Shown: positions 7,494-14,623 of the stretch, piece after piece | Layout of the letters: every line of letters starts with the position of its first letter | Position numbering within the stretch: position 1 is the first letter of the stretch | DNA from: DAOOKJ01 sp035360795 | GTDB lineage: Bacteria; Patescibacteriota; Minisyncoccia; UBA6257 | Assembly: GCA_035360795.1 (NCBI GenBank) | Contig: DAOSBJ010000011.1 | Location: forward strand, 1-18,806 | Direction of reading: 5' to 3' | Length of the DNA: 18,806 nucleotides | Made by a program: the position numbers and the translations under genes | The notes under the pieces: model-generated | The model's input: the letters and a program-made list of their open reading frames with translations, nothing else | The model's database searches: none | Told to the model about the DNA's origin: nothing

Positions 7494-8807
7494 ATGGATT
7501 TTTTTGGAAAATTGAAAAAACACTTGTTTTCTTCTTCTTTTTTGCCATTTTTATTTTTGGGTTTGCTTTTAATTGTTAATAGTGTTTTTTGCTATCTTTT
7601 TGAGGTAGACTTGCCATTGAAATTGATTTCCTTTTTAGGTCTGGTTTTATGGTTAATTACAAGTATTCTGGCGATTAATTTAATTGATATTTCTTCAAGA
7701 CTGCAGTTGGAAAGAACTCAGATTAATGCGATGATTAGAAGCATTGATGATCCGGCCATTGCCTATAGCCAGAATTTTGAAGTAATTTTGGCCAATCCGG
7801 CTTTGGAAAAATTAACCAATCTTAAAAAAGAAGAATTGATAGGGAAAATTATTACGCCAGAAATGGCCAATAATCAAAAGTTCTCTCTACTGGTAAAAAT
7901 TATTTTTCCAAGTTTAGCACCAGCAGTTTTAGAACAGCAGTTAGATACCTATCCTCAAAAGGTAAAAGTAAAATTTTTTGAACCTCAGGAATTAACCCTT
8001 GAAATTGTCACTACCAAAGTGATAGATGAAAAGGGAAAAGTTTACGGTTTTTTGAAAGTTATCCACAACTTAACAAGAGAGGAGAATTTAAGAAAAATTC
8101 AGTCAGATTTTATTACTATTGCCGCTCACCAATTAAGGACGCCCCTGTCTGGCTTAAATTGGATTTTAGATGTTTTATCGCAAAATGAGACCGGTCCTTT
8201 AAACGAAACTCAGAAAGATTTACTGGAAAAAGCAAAAGCGGCTTTATCTGAAAGCATTGAAACAGTTGAAGATTTATTAAACGCTGCCCAAATTGAGGAA
8301 GGAAAATTTGGCTTTGAGTTTAGTCTAAATGATTTAGAAAAAATTATTGAAACAACTTTGGCTAAATTTAAGCCAATTGCCGAAAAGAACAATATTAAAT
8401 TGATTTTTTATCGCTTAAAGCCACCTTTAAATCCAATCGTCATTGACCCTTTAAGAATTAAATTAGTAATGGAAATTTTAATTGATAATGCTATTAAATA
8501 TAATGTTTTAAACGGAGAAGTAAGAATTAAATTGGAAGTTTTAAAAGACAGGCCATTTGTAATGGTTTCAGTTGAAGATACAGGAATTGGAATTTCTGAA
8601 GAAGAAAAAGAAAAAGTTTTCACCAAATTTTTCCGTTCTCAAAAAGTAGTCAAAAAAGAAACTTTAGGCACTGGTTTGGGTTTGTATTTGGCAAAGAATA
8701 TTATAGAAAGACACGGCGGAAAAATTTGGTTTAAATCAGAAGAAAATCGAGGCACCACTTTTTATTTTACCCTTCCTTTAGACCCATCTTTTATTCCGCC
8801 TCAATAA
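7494..8807 (+). CDS. Membrane sensor histidine kinase with PAS domain
   Basis: 437 residues. Two hydrophobic helices (about 15-36 and 42-63) are separated by a very short external loop, so it has almost no extracellular sensor. A coiled linker leads to a PAS-like region (about 78-190, beginning MIRSIDDPAIAYS). The HisKA dimerisation helix carries the phospho-acceptor His212 in ITIAAHQLRTPLSG. The ATP-binding domain shows N box LIDNAIKYN (Asn332), G1 EDTGIGIS (361-368), F box FTKFFRS and G2 GTGLGLYLAKNI (392-403). All catalytic motifs are intact. The layout resembles WalK/PhoR-type kinases, but the target is unknown: no response regulator lies in the window. It sits between polA and mutM, 6 nt before mutM, so it may share their transcript. 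The 82 nt upstream contain only a weak -10-like TATCAA about 6 nt before the ATG. Confidence 0.92.
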   Translation: MDFFGKLKKHLFSSSFLPFLFLGLLLIVNSVFCYLFEVDLPLKLISFLGLVLWLITSILAINLIDISSRLQLERTQINAMIRSIDDPAIAYSQNFEVILANPALEKLTNLKKEELIGKIITPEMANNQKFSLLVKIIFPSLAPAVLEQQLDTYPQKVKVKFFEPQELTLEIVTTKVIDEKGKVYGFLKVIHNLTREENLRKIQSDFITIAAHQLRTPLSGLNWILDVLSQNETGPLNETQKDLLEKAKAALSESIETVEDLLNAAQIEEGKFGFEFSLNDLEKIIETTLAKFKPIAEKNNIKLIFYRLKPPLNPIVIDPLRIKLVMEILIDNAIKYNVLNGEVRIKLEVLKDRPFVMVSVEDTGIGISEEEKEKVFTKFFRSQKVVKKETLGTGLGLYLAKNIIERHGGKIWFKSEENRGTTFYFTLPLDPSFIPPQ

Positions 8808-8813
8808 AAAGTT

Positions 8814-9683
8814 ATGCCTGAATTGCCAGAAGTAGAAACAATTAGAAGCCAACTTAATAAAACTTTAAAAAATTTAGAGATTAAAGAAGTTTTTTTAAAT
8901 TGGCCAAAATTAGTAAAAGGGATAAAAGGAGAAGATTTTAAAAGACTATTAAAAAATAAAAAAATCTTAAAAGTTTGGCGCCGAGCGAAAAATATTTTAA
9001 TTGAATTGAATGATAATTTGATTTTGCTTATTCATTTAAAACTTACCGGAAGAATTTTATATGGAGAAAAAGAATTTGTTTTGAAAGACCCTTATATTCG
9101 TTTTTATCTCGTTTTTAATAATAAAAAAATAATGGCTTTGTCTGATTTAAGAAAATTTGCCAAAGTTGTTTTATTTAAAAAAGACCAGTTATCCGAAATT
9201 GAGGATTTAAAAGAAATTGGTCCAGAACCATTGGACAAGACATTCACTCTTAAAAAATTTACTAATTTAATTAATCAAAATAAAAAAAGAAAAAAGACAA
9301 TAAAAGAAATTTTAATGGACCAAAGAGTAATCGCCGGCATTGGCAACATTTATGCTAATGAAATTTTATGGGAAGCAAAAATTAACCCCTTTAAGTCTGT
9401 AGGAGAACTGACTGAAGAAGAAATTAAAAAGTTATTTTTCTCTCTTAAAAAGATATTAAGTTTGGCAATTGAATATCATGGTTCTACCATTAGCGACGAA
9501 ATGTATCGGGATATTTTTGGGAAAGAAGGTAAATATGGCGGGATAAGAAAAGTTTATCAAAGAGAAGGGGAAAAGTGTTTAAGATGCGGAACGCCTATTT
9601 TAAGAACTATTCAGGCAAATCGCTCAACTTTTTATTGCCCAAAATGTCAAAAATTTACCCGCCCAAATTTCTCTGAAATTTAG
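8814..9683 (+). CDS. mutM: Formamidopyrimidine-DNA glycosylase
   Basis: 289 residues, slightly longer than the typical 270. It begins MPELPEVETI: removal of Met exposes Pro2, the Schiff-base nucleophile, next to Glu3. Lys59 in RRAKN corresponds to the conserved Lys near 57. The helix-two-turn-helix block is QRVIAGIGNIYANEILWEAKINP (170-192). The C-terminal zinc finger has Cys255, Cys258, Cys275 and Cys278 with Arg270 in the finger loop. Known role: excises 8-oxoguanine and formamidopyrimidines and cuts the abasic site. The void-filling Met of typical Fpg (HLGMTG) is Leu77 here (HLKLTG). The PELPEVE start and the finger favour Fpg over Nei. It lies 6 nt after the histidine-kinase stop with no Shine-Dalgarno motif, so co-transcription is likely. 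The plant-pathogen-type extension is not present; a short tail follows the last Cys. Confidence 0.96.
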   Translation: MPELPEVETIRSQLNKTLKNLEIKEVFLNWPKLVKGIKGEDFKRLLKNKKILKVWRRAKNILIELNDNLILLIHLKLTGRILYGEKEFVLKDPYIRFYLVFNNKKIMALSDLRKFAKVVLFKKDQLSEIEDLKEIGPEPLDKTFTLKKFTNLINQNKKRKKTIKEILMDQRVIAGIGNIYANEILWEAKINPFKSVGELTEEEIKKLFFSLKKILSLAIEYHGSTISDEMYRDIFGKEGKYGGIRKVYQREGEKCLRCGTPILRTIQANRSTFYCPKCQKFTRPNFSEI

Positions 9684-9703
9684 GTGGGTAAACTTACAAC
9701 AAA

Positions 9704-9725
9704 TAATTTTTAATCTTTTATTTTT
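9704..9725 (+). repeat. 22-nt AT-rich repeat, copy 2
   Basis: Identical over 22 bases to 4283-4304 and placed 12 nt before the holA start codon, within the 54-nt mutM-holA gap. It could be part of an AT-rich promoter region or a low-complexity dispersed repeat. Confidence 0.4.
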
Positions 9726-9737
9726 GAATTATTTACT

Positions 9738-10697
9738 ATGTTGTTTTTAATCTACGGGGAAGATGATTTTCGCTCTGAAAATTATTTAAAAGAAGTTATT
9801 TCTTTTTATAATAAAAAGGGCGTTTTTTTTATTAGTTATGATTTTAGAGAGGAAGAAGATAAAAAGTTAACTTTAAATGAATTAAGAAATGTTTTAAGCA
9901 GTAAACCTCTTTTTTCTTCTGTAAGATTAATTTTGTTTAAAGATATTTTGACTAATTTTAACGAGGAATTTTTAGAGCAGATTTTAGAGACATTAAAAAA
10001 AGAAAAAATAAAAGAAGCAAAAGATATTTTGGTTATTTTTTATGAAAGAGGAAATTTAGAAAAAAATAGATTAAGCCAATGGCTTTCAAAAAATTCTTCA
10101 AAAGTTAAAAGTTTTGAATTGCTTAAAAATAGAGAATTAGAAAATTACCTTATAAAAGAAGAAGAAAAGTTTAAAATAGAACTTTCCAAAGAAGTTAGAG
10201 AGATAATCATTTTATCTTTTGGTTCCAACACCAGAGAAATTTCTAAAGTTTTCCAAAAGTTGTCTTTATTTAAAAAAACCTATTTCGATAGGAATTTTGT
10301 GGAGCAGAATATCAGTTTACCGGTTAAAACCAATATTTTTAGATTTTTAGATAGTTTGGCAGCAAGAAAAACAAAAGAAGCCTTTAAGTTATTAAAAGAA
10401 GAGATTGATTCAGGCACCCATCCGCTTGTTATTTTAACGATGATAGTAAATCAATTCAGAAACCTGATAAAAATTAAAATTTATTTGGAGAGTCCGAAAA
10501 AAATTTCTTTTGAAAGTTTAAAAATTCATCCGTTTGTTTATAAAAAACTTTTAAAAGTAGAAAAAAGTTTTTCCTTAGATGGTTTGAAAAAAACTTATCT
10601 TAAACTTTTAAATTACGATAAGAAAATAAAAGAAGGCACGCTTGAACCTGTTTTAGGTATTGAATTATTACTTCTGGATTTAAGAAAGATAAAGTGA
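9738..10697 (+). CDS. holA: DNA polymerase III delta subunit
   Basis: 319 residues, the usual HolA length. The N-terminus LFLIYGEDDFRSENYLKE has the family's Y/FGEDxF start of the AAA+-like domain, which lacks a functional P-loop. The C-terminal region contains HPLVILTMIVNQFRNLIKI, the block IHPFVYKKLLK and LEPVLGIELLLLDL, all characteristic of HolA. Known role: the clamp-loader subunit that opens the beta sliding clamp. The protein is very Lys/Glu rich, consistent with the AT-rich genome. The ATG has no Shine-Dalgarno motif. The gene converges with tRNA-Leu: its TGA is only 7 nt from the tRNA 3' end, leaving no space for a separate terminator between them. Confidence 0.9.
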   Translation: MLFLIYGEDDFRSENYLKEVISFYNKKGVFFISYDFREEEDKKLTLNELRNVLSSKPLFSSVRLILFKDILTNFNEEFLEQILETLKKEKIKEAKDILVIFYERGNLEKNRLSQWLSKNSSKVKSFELLKNRELENYLIKEEEKFKIELSKEVREIIILSFGSNTREISKVFQKLSLFKKTYFDRNFVEQNISLPVKTNIFRFLDSLAARKTKEAFKLLKEEIDSGTHPLVILTMIVNQFRNLIKIKIYLESPKKISFESLKIHPFVYKKLLKVEKSFSLDGLKKTYLKLLNYDKKIKEGTLEPVLGIELLLLDLRKIK

Positions 10698-10704
10698 GCG
10701 GGGG

Positions 10705-10789
10705 TGCCCAGGGTGGGAGTTGAACCCACACGGCCACAAGGGCCAGCAGATTTTGAGTCTGCTCTGTCTGCCAATTCCAGCACCTGGGC
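10705..10789 (-). tRNA. tRNA-Leu(CAA), no encoded CCA
   Basis: The minus strand folds as a class II tRNA. Acceptor GCCCAGG (10789-10783) pairs with CCTGGGC (10712-10706). The D arm contains GGAATTGGCAGAC. The anticodon stem GCAGA/TCTGC encloses loop CTCAAAA, so the anticodon is CAA, reading UUG. A long variable arm GGCC-CTTGT-GGCC and T arm GTGGG-TTCAACT-CCCAC follow. The discriminator is A (10705), followed by CCC rather than CCA, so the 3' CCA must be added by nucleotidyltransferase. Confidence 0.96.
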
Positions 10790-10805
10790 TTTTTATTTTG
10801 TTCTT

Positions 10806-10834
10806 AGTATAAAGGATTTGATACTCATTTTCAA
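10806..10834 (-). promoter_or_regulatory. Promoter of tRNA-Leu
   Basis: On the minus strand -35 TTGAAA (10834-10829) and -10 TATACT (10811-10806), each 5/6 to consensus, are separated by 17 nt. The predicted start is about 10 nt before the tRNA 5' end at 10789. Confidence 0.75.
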
Positions 10835-10863
10835 GTTCATTAGAAAAATAAAAAGTTTCAGAG

Positions 10864-10869
10864 TATAAT
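10864..10869 (+). promoter_or_regulatory. Possible -10 of parA-parB
   Basis: A perfect TATAAT lies 69 nt before the parA ATG. No good -35 or TG extension is visible, and the leader would be unusually long for this window. It would contain the heptamer repeats at 10907-10934. Confidence 0.35.
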
Positions 10870-10906
10870 AATAAATAATAAAAAAAAGATTAAAAACTTG
10901 ATATTT

Positions 10907-10934
10907 AGTTATAAGTTGTAAGTTGTTAGTTAAA
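10907..10934 (+). repeat. Four tandem 7-bp repeats before parA
   Basis: Consecutive units AGTTATA, AGTTGTA, AGTTGTT and AGTTAAA (consensus AGTTRTA) end 4 nt before the parA start codon. They could be an autoregulatory operator, a translation-related leader or simple low-complexity expansion. Confidence 0.55.
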
Positions 10935-10938
10935 TTCT

Positions 10939-11709
10939 ATGTGTTATCTCATTTCTATTTGTAATCAAAAAGGAGGAGTGGGAAAGACAACAACTGCCAT
11001 TAATCTTTCTGCCTATTTGGCTGCTTTGGGAAGAAAAACTCTTTTAGTGGATTTTGACCCGCAAGCAAATGCTACTTCTGGTTTTGGAATCAATCACAAA
11101 AATCTTTCAAAAAATGTCTACCATCTTTTGATTAAACAGGGTTTAATTAAAGAGGCGCTTCAAAAAACTGATATTTTTGGTTTGGATATTTTGCCTTCTT
11201 CTCCGGATTTAATTGGCGCTCAGGTTGAATTGTCTTCTTTTGAAAATAAAGAAAGAAGACTGGAAGAAATTTTGGCTTTAATAGTGCCTTATTATCAATA
11301 TATAATAATTGATTTGCCTCCTTCTTTGGGGCTTTTGACAGTCAATGGTTTGGTTGCCTCGGAGTATGTTTTAATTCCAATTCAGACAGAATTTTATGCT
11401 TTAGAAGGATTATCGCAACTCATTTCAACCATTGATTTAATTAGAAGAAATCTGGATAAAGATTTAAAAATTTTAGGGGCAGTTTTGACAATGTATGATA
11501 AAAGGAATAAATTAGATAGATTAGTGGTTAAACATATTTTAAGACATTTTCCGGGTTATGTTTTTAATAGTATTATTCCCAGAAATATTGATTTGGCTCA
11601 AGCGCCGGCTTTTGGCAAACCGATTTTACTGTATAATTCTAATTCAAGCGGCGCCAGAGCCTATAAAAACTTAACCCAGGAGTTAATCTCTCTTTTAGAA
11701 AAAAAGTAA
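10939..11709 (+). CDS. parA: Chromosome partitioning ATPase ParA/Soj
   Basis: 256 residues, the usual size of chromosomal Soj-type ParA without an N-terminal DNA-binding domain. The deviant Walker A KGGVGKTTT (11-19) carries the signature lysine. Walker A' DFDPQANATSGFG and Walker B IIIDLPPSLGLLTVNGL follow. Known role: ATP-dependent, nonspecific nucleoid binding; ParB stimulates its ATPase to move origin-proximal DNA. The start MCYLISICNQKGG leaves the typical short beta-strand before the P-loop, supporting the ATG at 10939. It is followed 33 nt later by parB. In many bacteria parAB lies near the replication origin, but no dnaA, gidA or DnaA-box cluster is visible here. There is no Shine-Dalgarno motif before the ATG. 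Confidence 0.96.
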   Translation: MCYLISICNQKGGVGKTTTAINLSAYLAALGRKTLLVDFDPQANATSGFGINHKNLSKNVYHLLIKQGLIKEALQKTDIFGLDILPSSPDLIGAQVELSSFENKERRLEEILALIVPYYQYIIIDLPPSLGLLTVNGLVASEYVLIPIQTEFYALEGLSQLISTIDLIRRNLDKDLKILGAVLTMYDKRNKLDRLVVKHILRHFPGYVFNSIIPRNIDLAQAPAFGKPILLYNSNSSGARAYKNLTQELISLLEKK

Positions 11710-11710
11710 C

Positions 11711-11725
11711 GGAGAACAGTTCTCC
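11711..11725. repeat. 15-bp palindrome GGAGAACAGTTCTCC, copy 1
   Basis: Perfect arms GGAGAAC and GTTCTCC flank a central A, starting 1 nt after the parA stop and ending 17 nt before the parB ATG. As RNA it could form a 6-bp stem with a CAG loop. The 11-bp core AGAACAGTTCT recurs at 14625-14635 (within a longer palindrome) and at 18652-18662. Confidence 0.6.
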
Positions 11726-11742
11726 TTCAATTTCAAACTACT

Positions 11743-12900
11743 ATGACTGATGATATAAATTTAGGTCAAGGAATCAATGCTTTAATTCCTCCTAAAAAGC
11801 AAAAAACCACTTTTAGTGGTTTAGAGGGGAAAATAGAGGATAAAGTCAATGATTCTTTAATCAATTATCCCCAAGATTTAAAAGAGGCAAAAGAAGACAA
11901 GAAAGCTAATTTTTCTTCTTTGGATTCTTTAACTTCTGATTTTCAGAAAGATTTTAGAGTGGAAGAAGAAAAAGAAGATTTATTTAAGAAAGAAAAACAA
12001 GAAGAATTTCTTTTTGCTGAAGACAAAGGAGAAAAAATTTTTTATATCGAACCGGAAAGAATTAAACCAAATCCCCATCAGCCGCGCAGAGAGTTTCCAG
12101 AGGAGTCAATAAAAGAATTAGCAGCCTCTATTAGTGAGTATGGGATTTTGGAACCTTTAATTGTCACCAGAATTGAAAAAGATACTCCTTCTGGCGCCAT
12201 TGTGGAATATCAACTGATTGCTGGCGAAAGAAGACTCAAAGCGGCAAAACTTTTAAATTTGCCTACCGTTCCGGTGATTATTAAAAAAGAAATTCCCGAA
12301 GAGAACCATTTGGAGATTGCTCTAATTGAAAATATTCAGAGGGAAGATTTAAATCCTATTTCTAAAGCCCGGGCTTTTCAGAAATTAATAGATGAATATG
12401 GCTTGACCCAGCAGGCCTTGGCTTTAAAATTATCAAAATCAAGGGAAGTAATCGCCAATACTTTAAGATTGCTCCAACTACCTTTAGAGGCTCAAAAATA
12501 TTTAGAAGAAGGAAAAATCAACGAGGGTCATGCTCGAGCGATTCTTTTATTTAATAATCCAGAAAAAAGAAGAATTTTTTTGAAAGAGATTCTGGCAAAA
12601 AATTTAACTGGCCGAGAGGCAATAGAGTTAGCCCAACATTACTTAAATACTATAGCACCTAAAAATGATTATCGGCCTCGTCCTAAAGAATCAAATTTAG
12701 AACCAGAAGTTTTAGAATTTAAGGAAAAATTGGAAAATTTTCTCCAAATGCCAGTAAAAATTAAAAAGAATGGTGAAAAAGGAGCAATTGAAGTAAAATT
12801 TTTTTCTGAAAAAGATCTGTATTCAATAATGGAAAAACTTTTATCTGAGAAACAAAGTTCTACACAAATTTCAGAAAATTTTAACGATAATCAACTTTAA
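11743..12900 (+). CDS. parB: Chromosome partitioning CTPase ParB/Spo0J
   Basis: 385 residues. The N-terminal ParA-contacting motif is LGQGINALIPPKK (7-19), followed by a long Lys/Glu-rich, probably disordered linker (about 20-98) that is longer than usual. The ParB/Srx core starts YIEPERIKPNPHQPRREF (101-118), with CTP-binding GERR (161-164) and ENIQRED (196-202). A helix-turn-helix for parS recognition is LTQQALALKLSKSREVIANTL (221-241). The C-terminal dimerisation domain covers about 319-368. Known role: a CTP-dependent clamp that loads at parS and spreads, recruiting SMC and stimulating ParA. No match to the bacterial parS consensus (TGTTTCACGTGAAACA) was seen in the window. Its 3' end overlaps the convergent rel gene by 20 nt. 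Confidence 0.96.
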   Translation: MTDDINLGQGINALIPPKKQKTTFSGLEGKIEDKVNDSLINYPQDLKEAKEDKKANFSSLDSLTSDFQKDFRVEEEKEDLFKKEKQEEFLFAEDKGEKIFYIEPERIKPNPHQPRREFPEESIKELAASISEYGILEPLIVTRIEKDTPSGAIVEYQLIAGERRLKAAKLLNLPTVPVIIKKEIPEENHLEIALIENIQREDLNPISKARAFQKLIDEYGLTQQALALKLSKSREVIANTLRLLQLPLEAQKYLEEGKINEGHARAILLFNNPEKRRIFLKEILAKNLTGREAIELAQHYLNTIAPKNDYRPRPKESNLEPEVLEFKEKLENFLQMPVKIKKNGEKGAIEVKFFSEKDLYSIMEKLLSEKQSSTQISENFNDNQL

Positions 12901-14623
12901 TTTCTTTGATATCTTTTAATTGCTTTAGATTTTTCAAAAGAGTTTCTAAATGAGAAGGATATTTAACTTTTAATTTAAAGGTTAACAAGGCTTTGTTTTT
13001 AATTGTTTTGCCATTAAGTTCTATAATATTAATGTCTTGTTTGGCAATAATATTGGAAATGAGGTCTAAAAGACCAACCTTATTTTCTGCCAAAATCTCT
13101 AATCGACAAATAAAATTCTTTTTTGGATGAGAAGGAAGAATTTTCGTTTTCTTTAAAGTTTGCTGAATTTTCTTTTTAGTATCAGCCATTTTAACAAACT
13201 CTAACCAGGATGGTGAAGGAAGTTTATTTTTCTGAGTGATAATTTCCACCACTTCTCCTGATTGAAGTTTATAATCCAAAGGAACAATTTTGTCATTAAC
13301 TTTGGCACTCACCGCGTGCCTGCCAATCTCGCTGTGAATTTGGTAAGCAAAATCAATTGGTGTTGCCCCTTCGGGCAAATCAATAATGTCTCCTCTTGGC
13401 GTTAAAACAAAAATTCTATTTTTAAAGAAATCATTTTTTACTGCTTCTAAAAAATCTCTGGAAGTGGAAAAAGAATCTTTCCATTTTTTAATTTGATTTA
13501 GCCAATTTAAATGTCTGGGAATTTGAAATTCTTTTCTTTTTTTATAAATTTTTGAATCTTTTAACAGCTGATAAAACCAATGACTGGCAATACCCCATTC
13601 TGCTTCTTCCTCCATTTGGTGGGTTCTAATTTGAATTTCTAATATTCTTCCTTCTTTAGTGAAAACGGTTGTATGAAGAGAGCGGTAGCCATTTGGCTTT
13701 GGCAAAGCAATGTAATCTTTAAAACGATTTGGGACTGGTTTAAAATACTGATGGATTATTCCCAGGGCAGAATAACACTCTTCAACTGTTTGAAAAATAA
13801 TTCTTATTGCTACCAAGTCATAAACTCTGGTGATATCCATATCTTCTTTCTGAAGTTTCCGCCAAATGCTATAAAGATGTTTCGCTCGGTATTTTATCTC
13901 TATTGGTTTTAAATTGTTGTCTTTTAACTCTTTTTCTATTAAAGGAACTATTTTTTTTAAATAATTTTCCAGTTCTTTTTGTCTTTTGCCGCTTAAAGTT
14001 TTAGTGAGTTTGTACTCTTGGGGATAAGCATAGGGAAAAGATAAATCTTCCAGTTGAGCGCCTATTTTCGTTAAACCCAGCCTATAAGCAATCGGCGCGA
14101 GGATTTCTAAAGTTTGTAGAGCCTTGATTTTTTGGGTTTCTTTGTCCAAAATCCATAAAGTTTTTAGATTATCTAAACGGTCAGCCAATTTAATCAAAAT
14201 CACTCTCAAATCTTTGCTCATTGATAAAATCATATTTCGGAAATTTTCCGCTTCTTCGTCTGAAAAGGTTTCTTTGTAATTTAAACTGCTTATTTTTGTT
14301 ACTCCTTGAACCAAAAAAGCAATTTCTTCGTTAAAATTTTTTTTAATAGACGAAAGTTCCACCCCGCCGTCTTCGATAATATCATGCAGCAGTCCGCCAA
14401 TAACTGAATTTATATCTAACTTCATTAAAGAAAGGGTCAAAGCGACCCTTAAAGGATGGTTGATAAAAGACTCACCGGTTAATCGTTTTTGATTTGAATG
14501 ATAAATTTCTAGCCATTCGAAGGCTTTTTCCAATAGTTCTTTGTCTTTTTCTTCTAATTTGCCGAAATTTAATTCTAAATTCTCAACAATCTGTTTTTTG
14601 ATTTTGTTCTTTTGGTTGTTCAT
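12881..14623 (-). CDS. rel: Bifunctional (p)ppGpp synthetase/hydrolase Rel, shortened C-terminal half
   Basis: 580 residues against about 740 for typical long Rel/SpoT proteins. The hydrolase HD domain appears intact: RLTGESFINHP with His56, LLHDIIED with His80, Asp81, Glu84 and Asp85, and Asp148 in LADRLDN. The synthetase domain has YRAKHLYSIWRKLQ (245-258), VYDLVAIRII (267-276), the bifunctional-type RFKD (300-303) and NGYRSLHTTV (311-320). QMEEEAEWGIASHW has Glu where QMHEEAE usually has His. TGS is about 403-463. Only about 40 residues then lead to the ACT domain (about 505-580), so most of the helical region and the zinc-finger/conserved-cysteine domain are missing. Family role: controls the alarmone pool in response to starved ribosomes. 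The ATG at 14623 lies 41 nt inside topA; no later Met occurs before the HD domain, supporting this start. Confidence 0.95.
   Translation of the reverse strand: MNNQKNKIKKQIVENLELNFGKLEEKDKELLEKAFEWLEIYHSNQKRLTGESFINHPLRVALTLSLMKLDINSVIGGLLHDIIEDGGVELSSIKKNFNEEIAFLVQGVTKISSLNYKETFSDEEAENFRNMILSMSKDLRVILIKLADRLDNLKTLWILDKETQKIKALQTLEILAPIAYRLGLTKIGAQLEDLSFPYAYPQEYKLTKTLSGKRQKELENYLKKIVPLIEKELKDNNLKPIEIKYRAKHLYSIWRKLQKEDMDITRVYDLVAIRIIFQTVEECYSALGIIHQYFKPVPNRFKDYIALPKPNGYRSLHTTVFTKEGRILEIQIRTHQMEEEAEWGIASHWFYQLLKDSKIYKKRKEFQIPRHLNWLNQIKKWKDSFSTSRDFLEAVKNDFFKNRIFVLTPRGDIIDLPEGATPIDFAYQIHSEIGRHAVSAKVNDKIVPLDYKLQSGEVVEIITQKNKLPSPSWLEFVKMADTKKKIQQTLKKTKILPSHPKKNFICRLEILAENKVGLLDLISNIIAKQDINIIELNGKTIKNKALLTFKLKVKYPSHLETLLKNLKQLKDIKEIKVDYR

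Noticed and set aside
8059..8067. Perfect DnaA box TTATCCACA
   Set aside because: It is a single copy inside the histidine-kinase coding sequence, with no cluster or AT-rich unwinding element around it. One chance match is plausible, so it is not an origin.
11711..11725. Gram-positive LexA (SOS) box
   Set aside because: That box needs GAAC and GTTC separated by 4 nt; here the half-sites are separated by a single base at all three copies.
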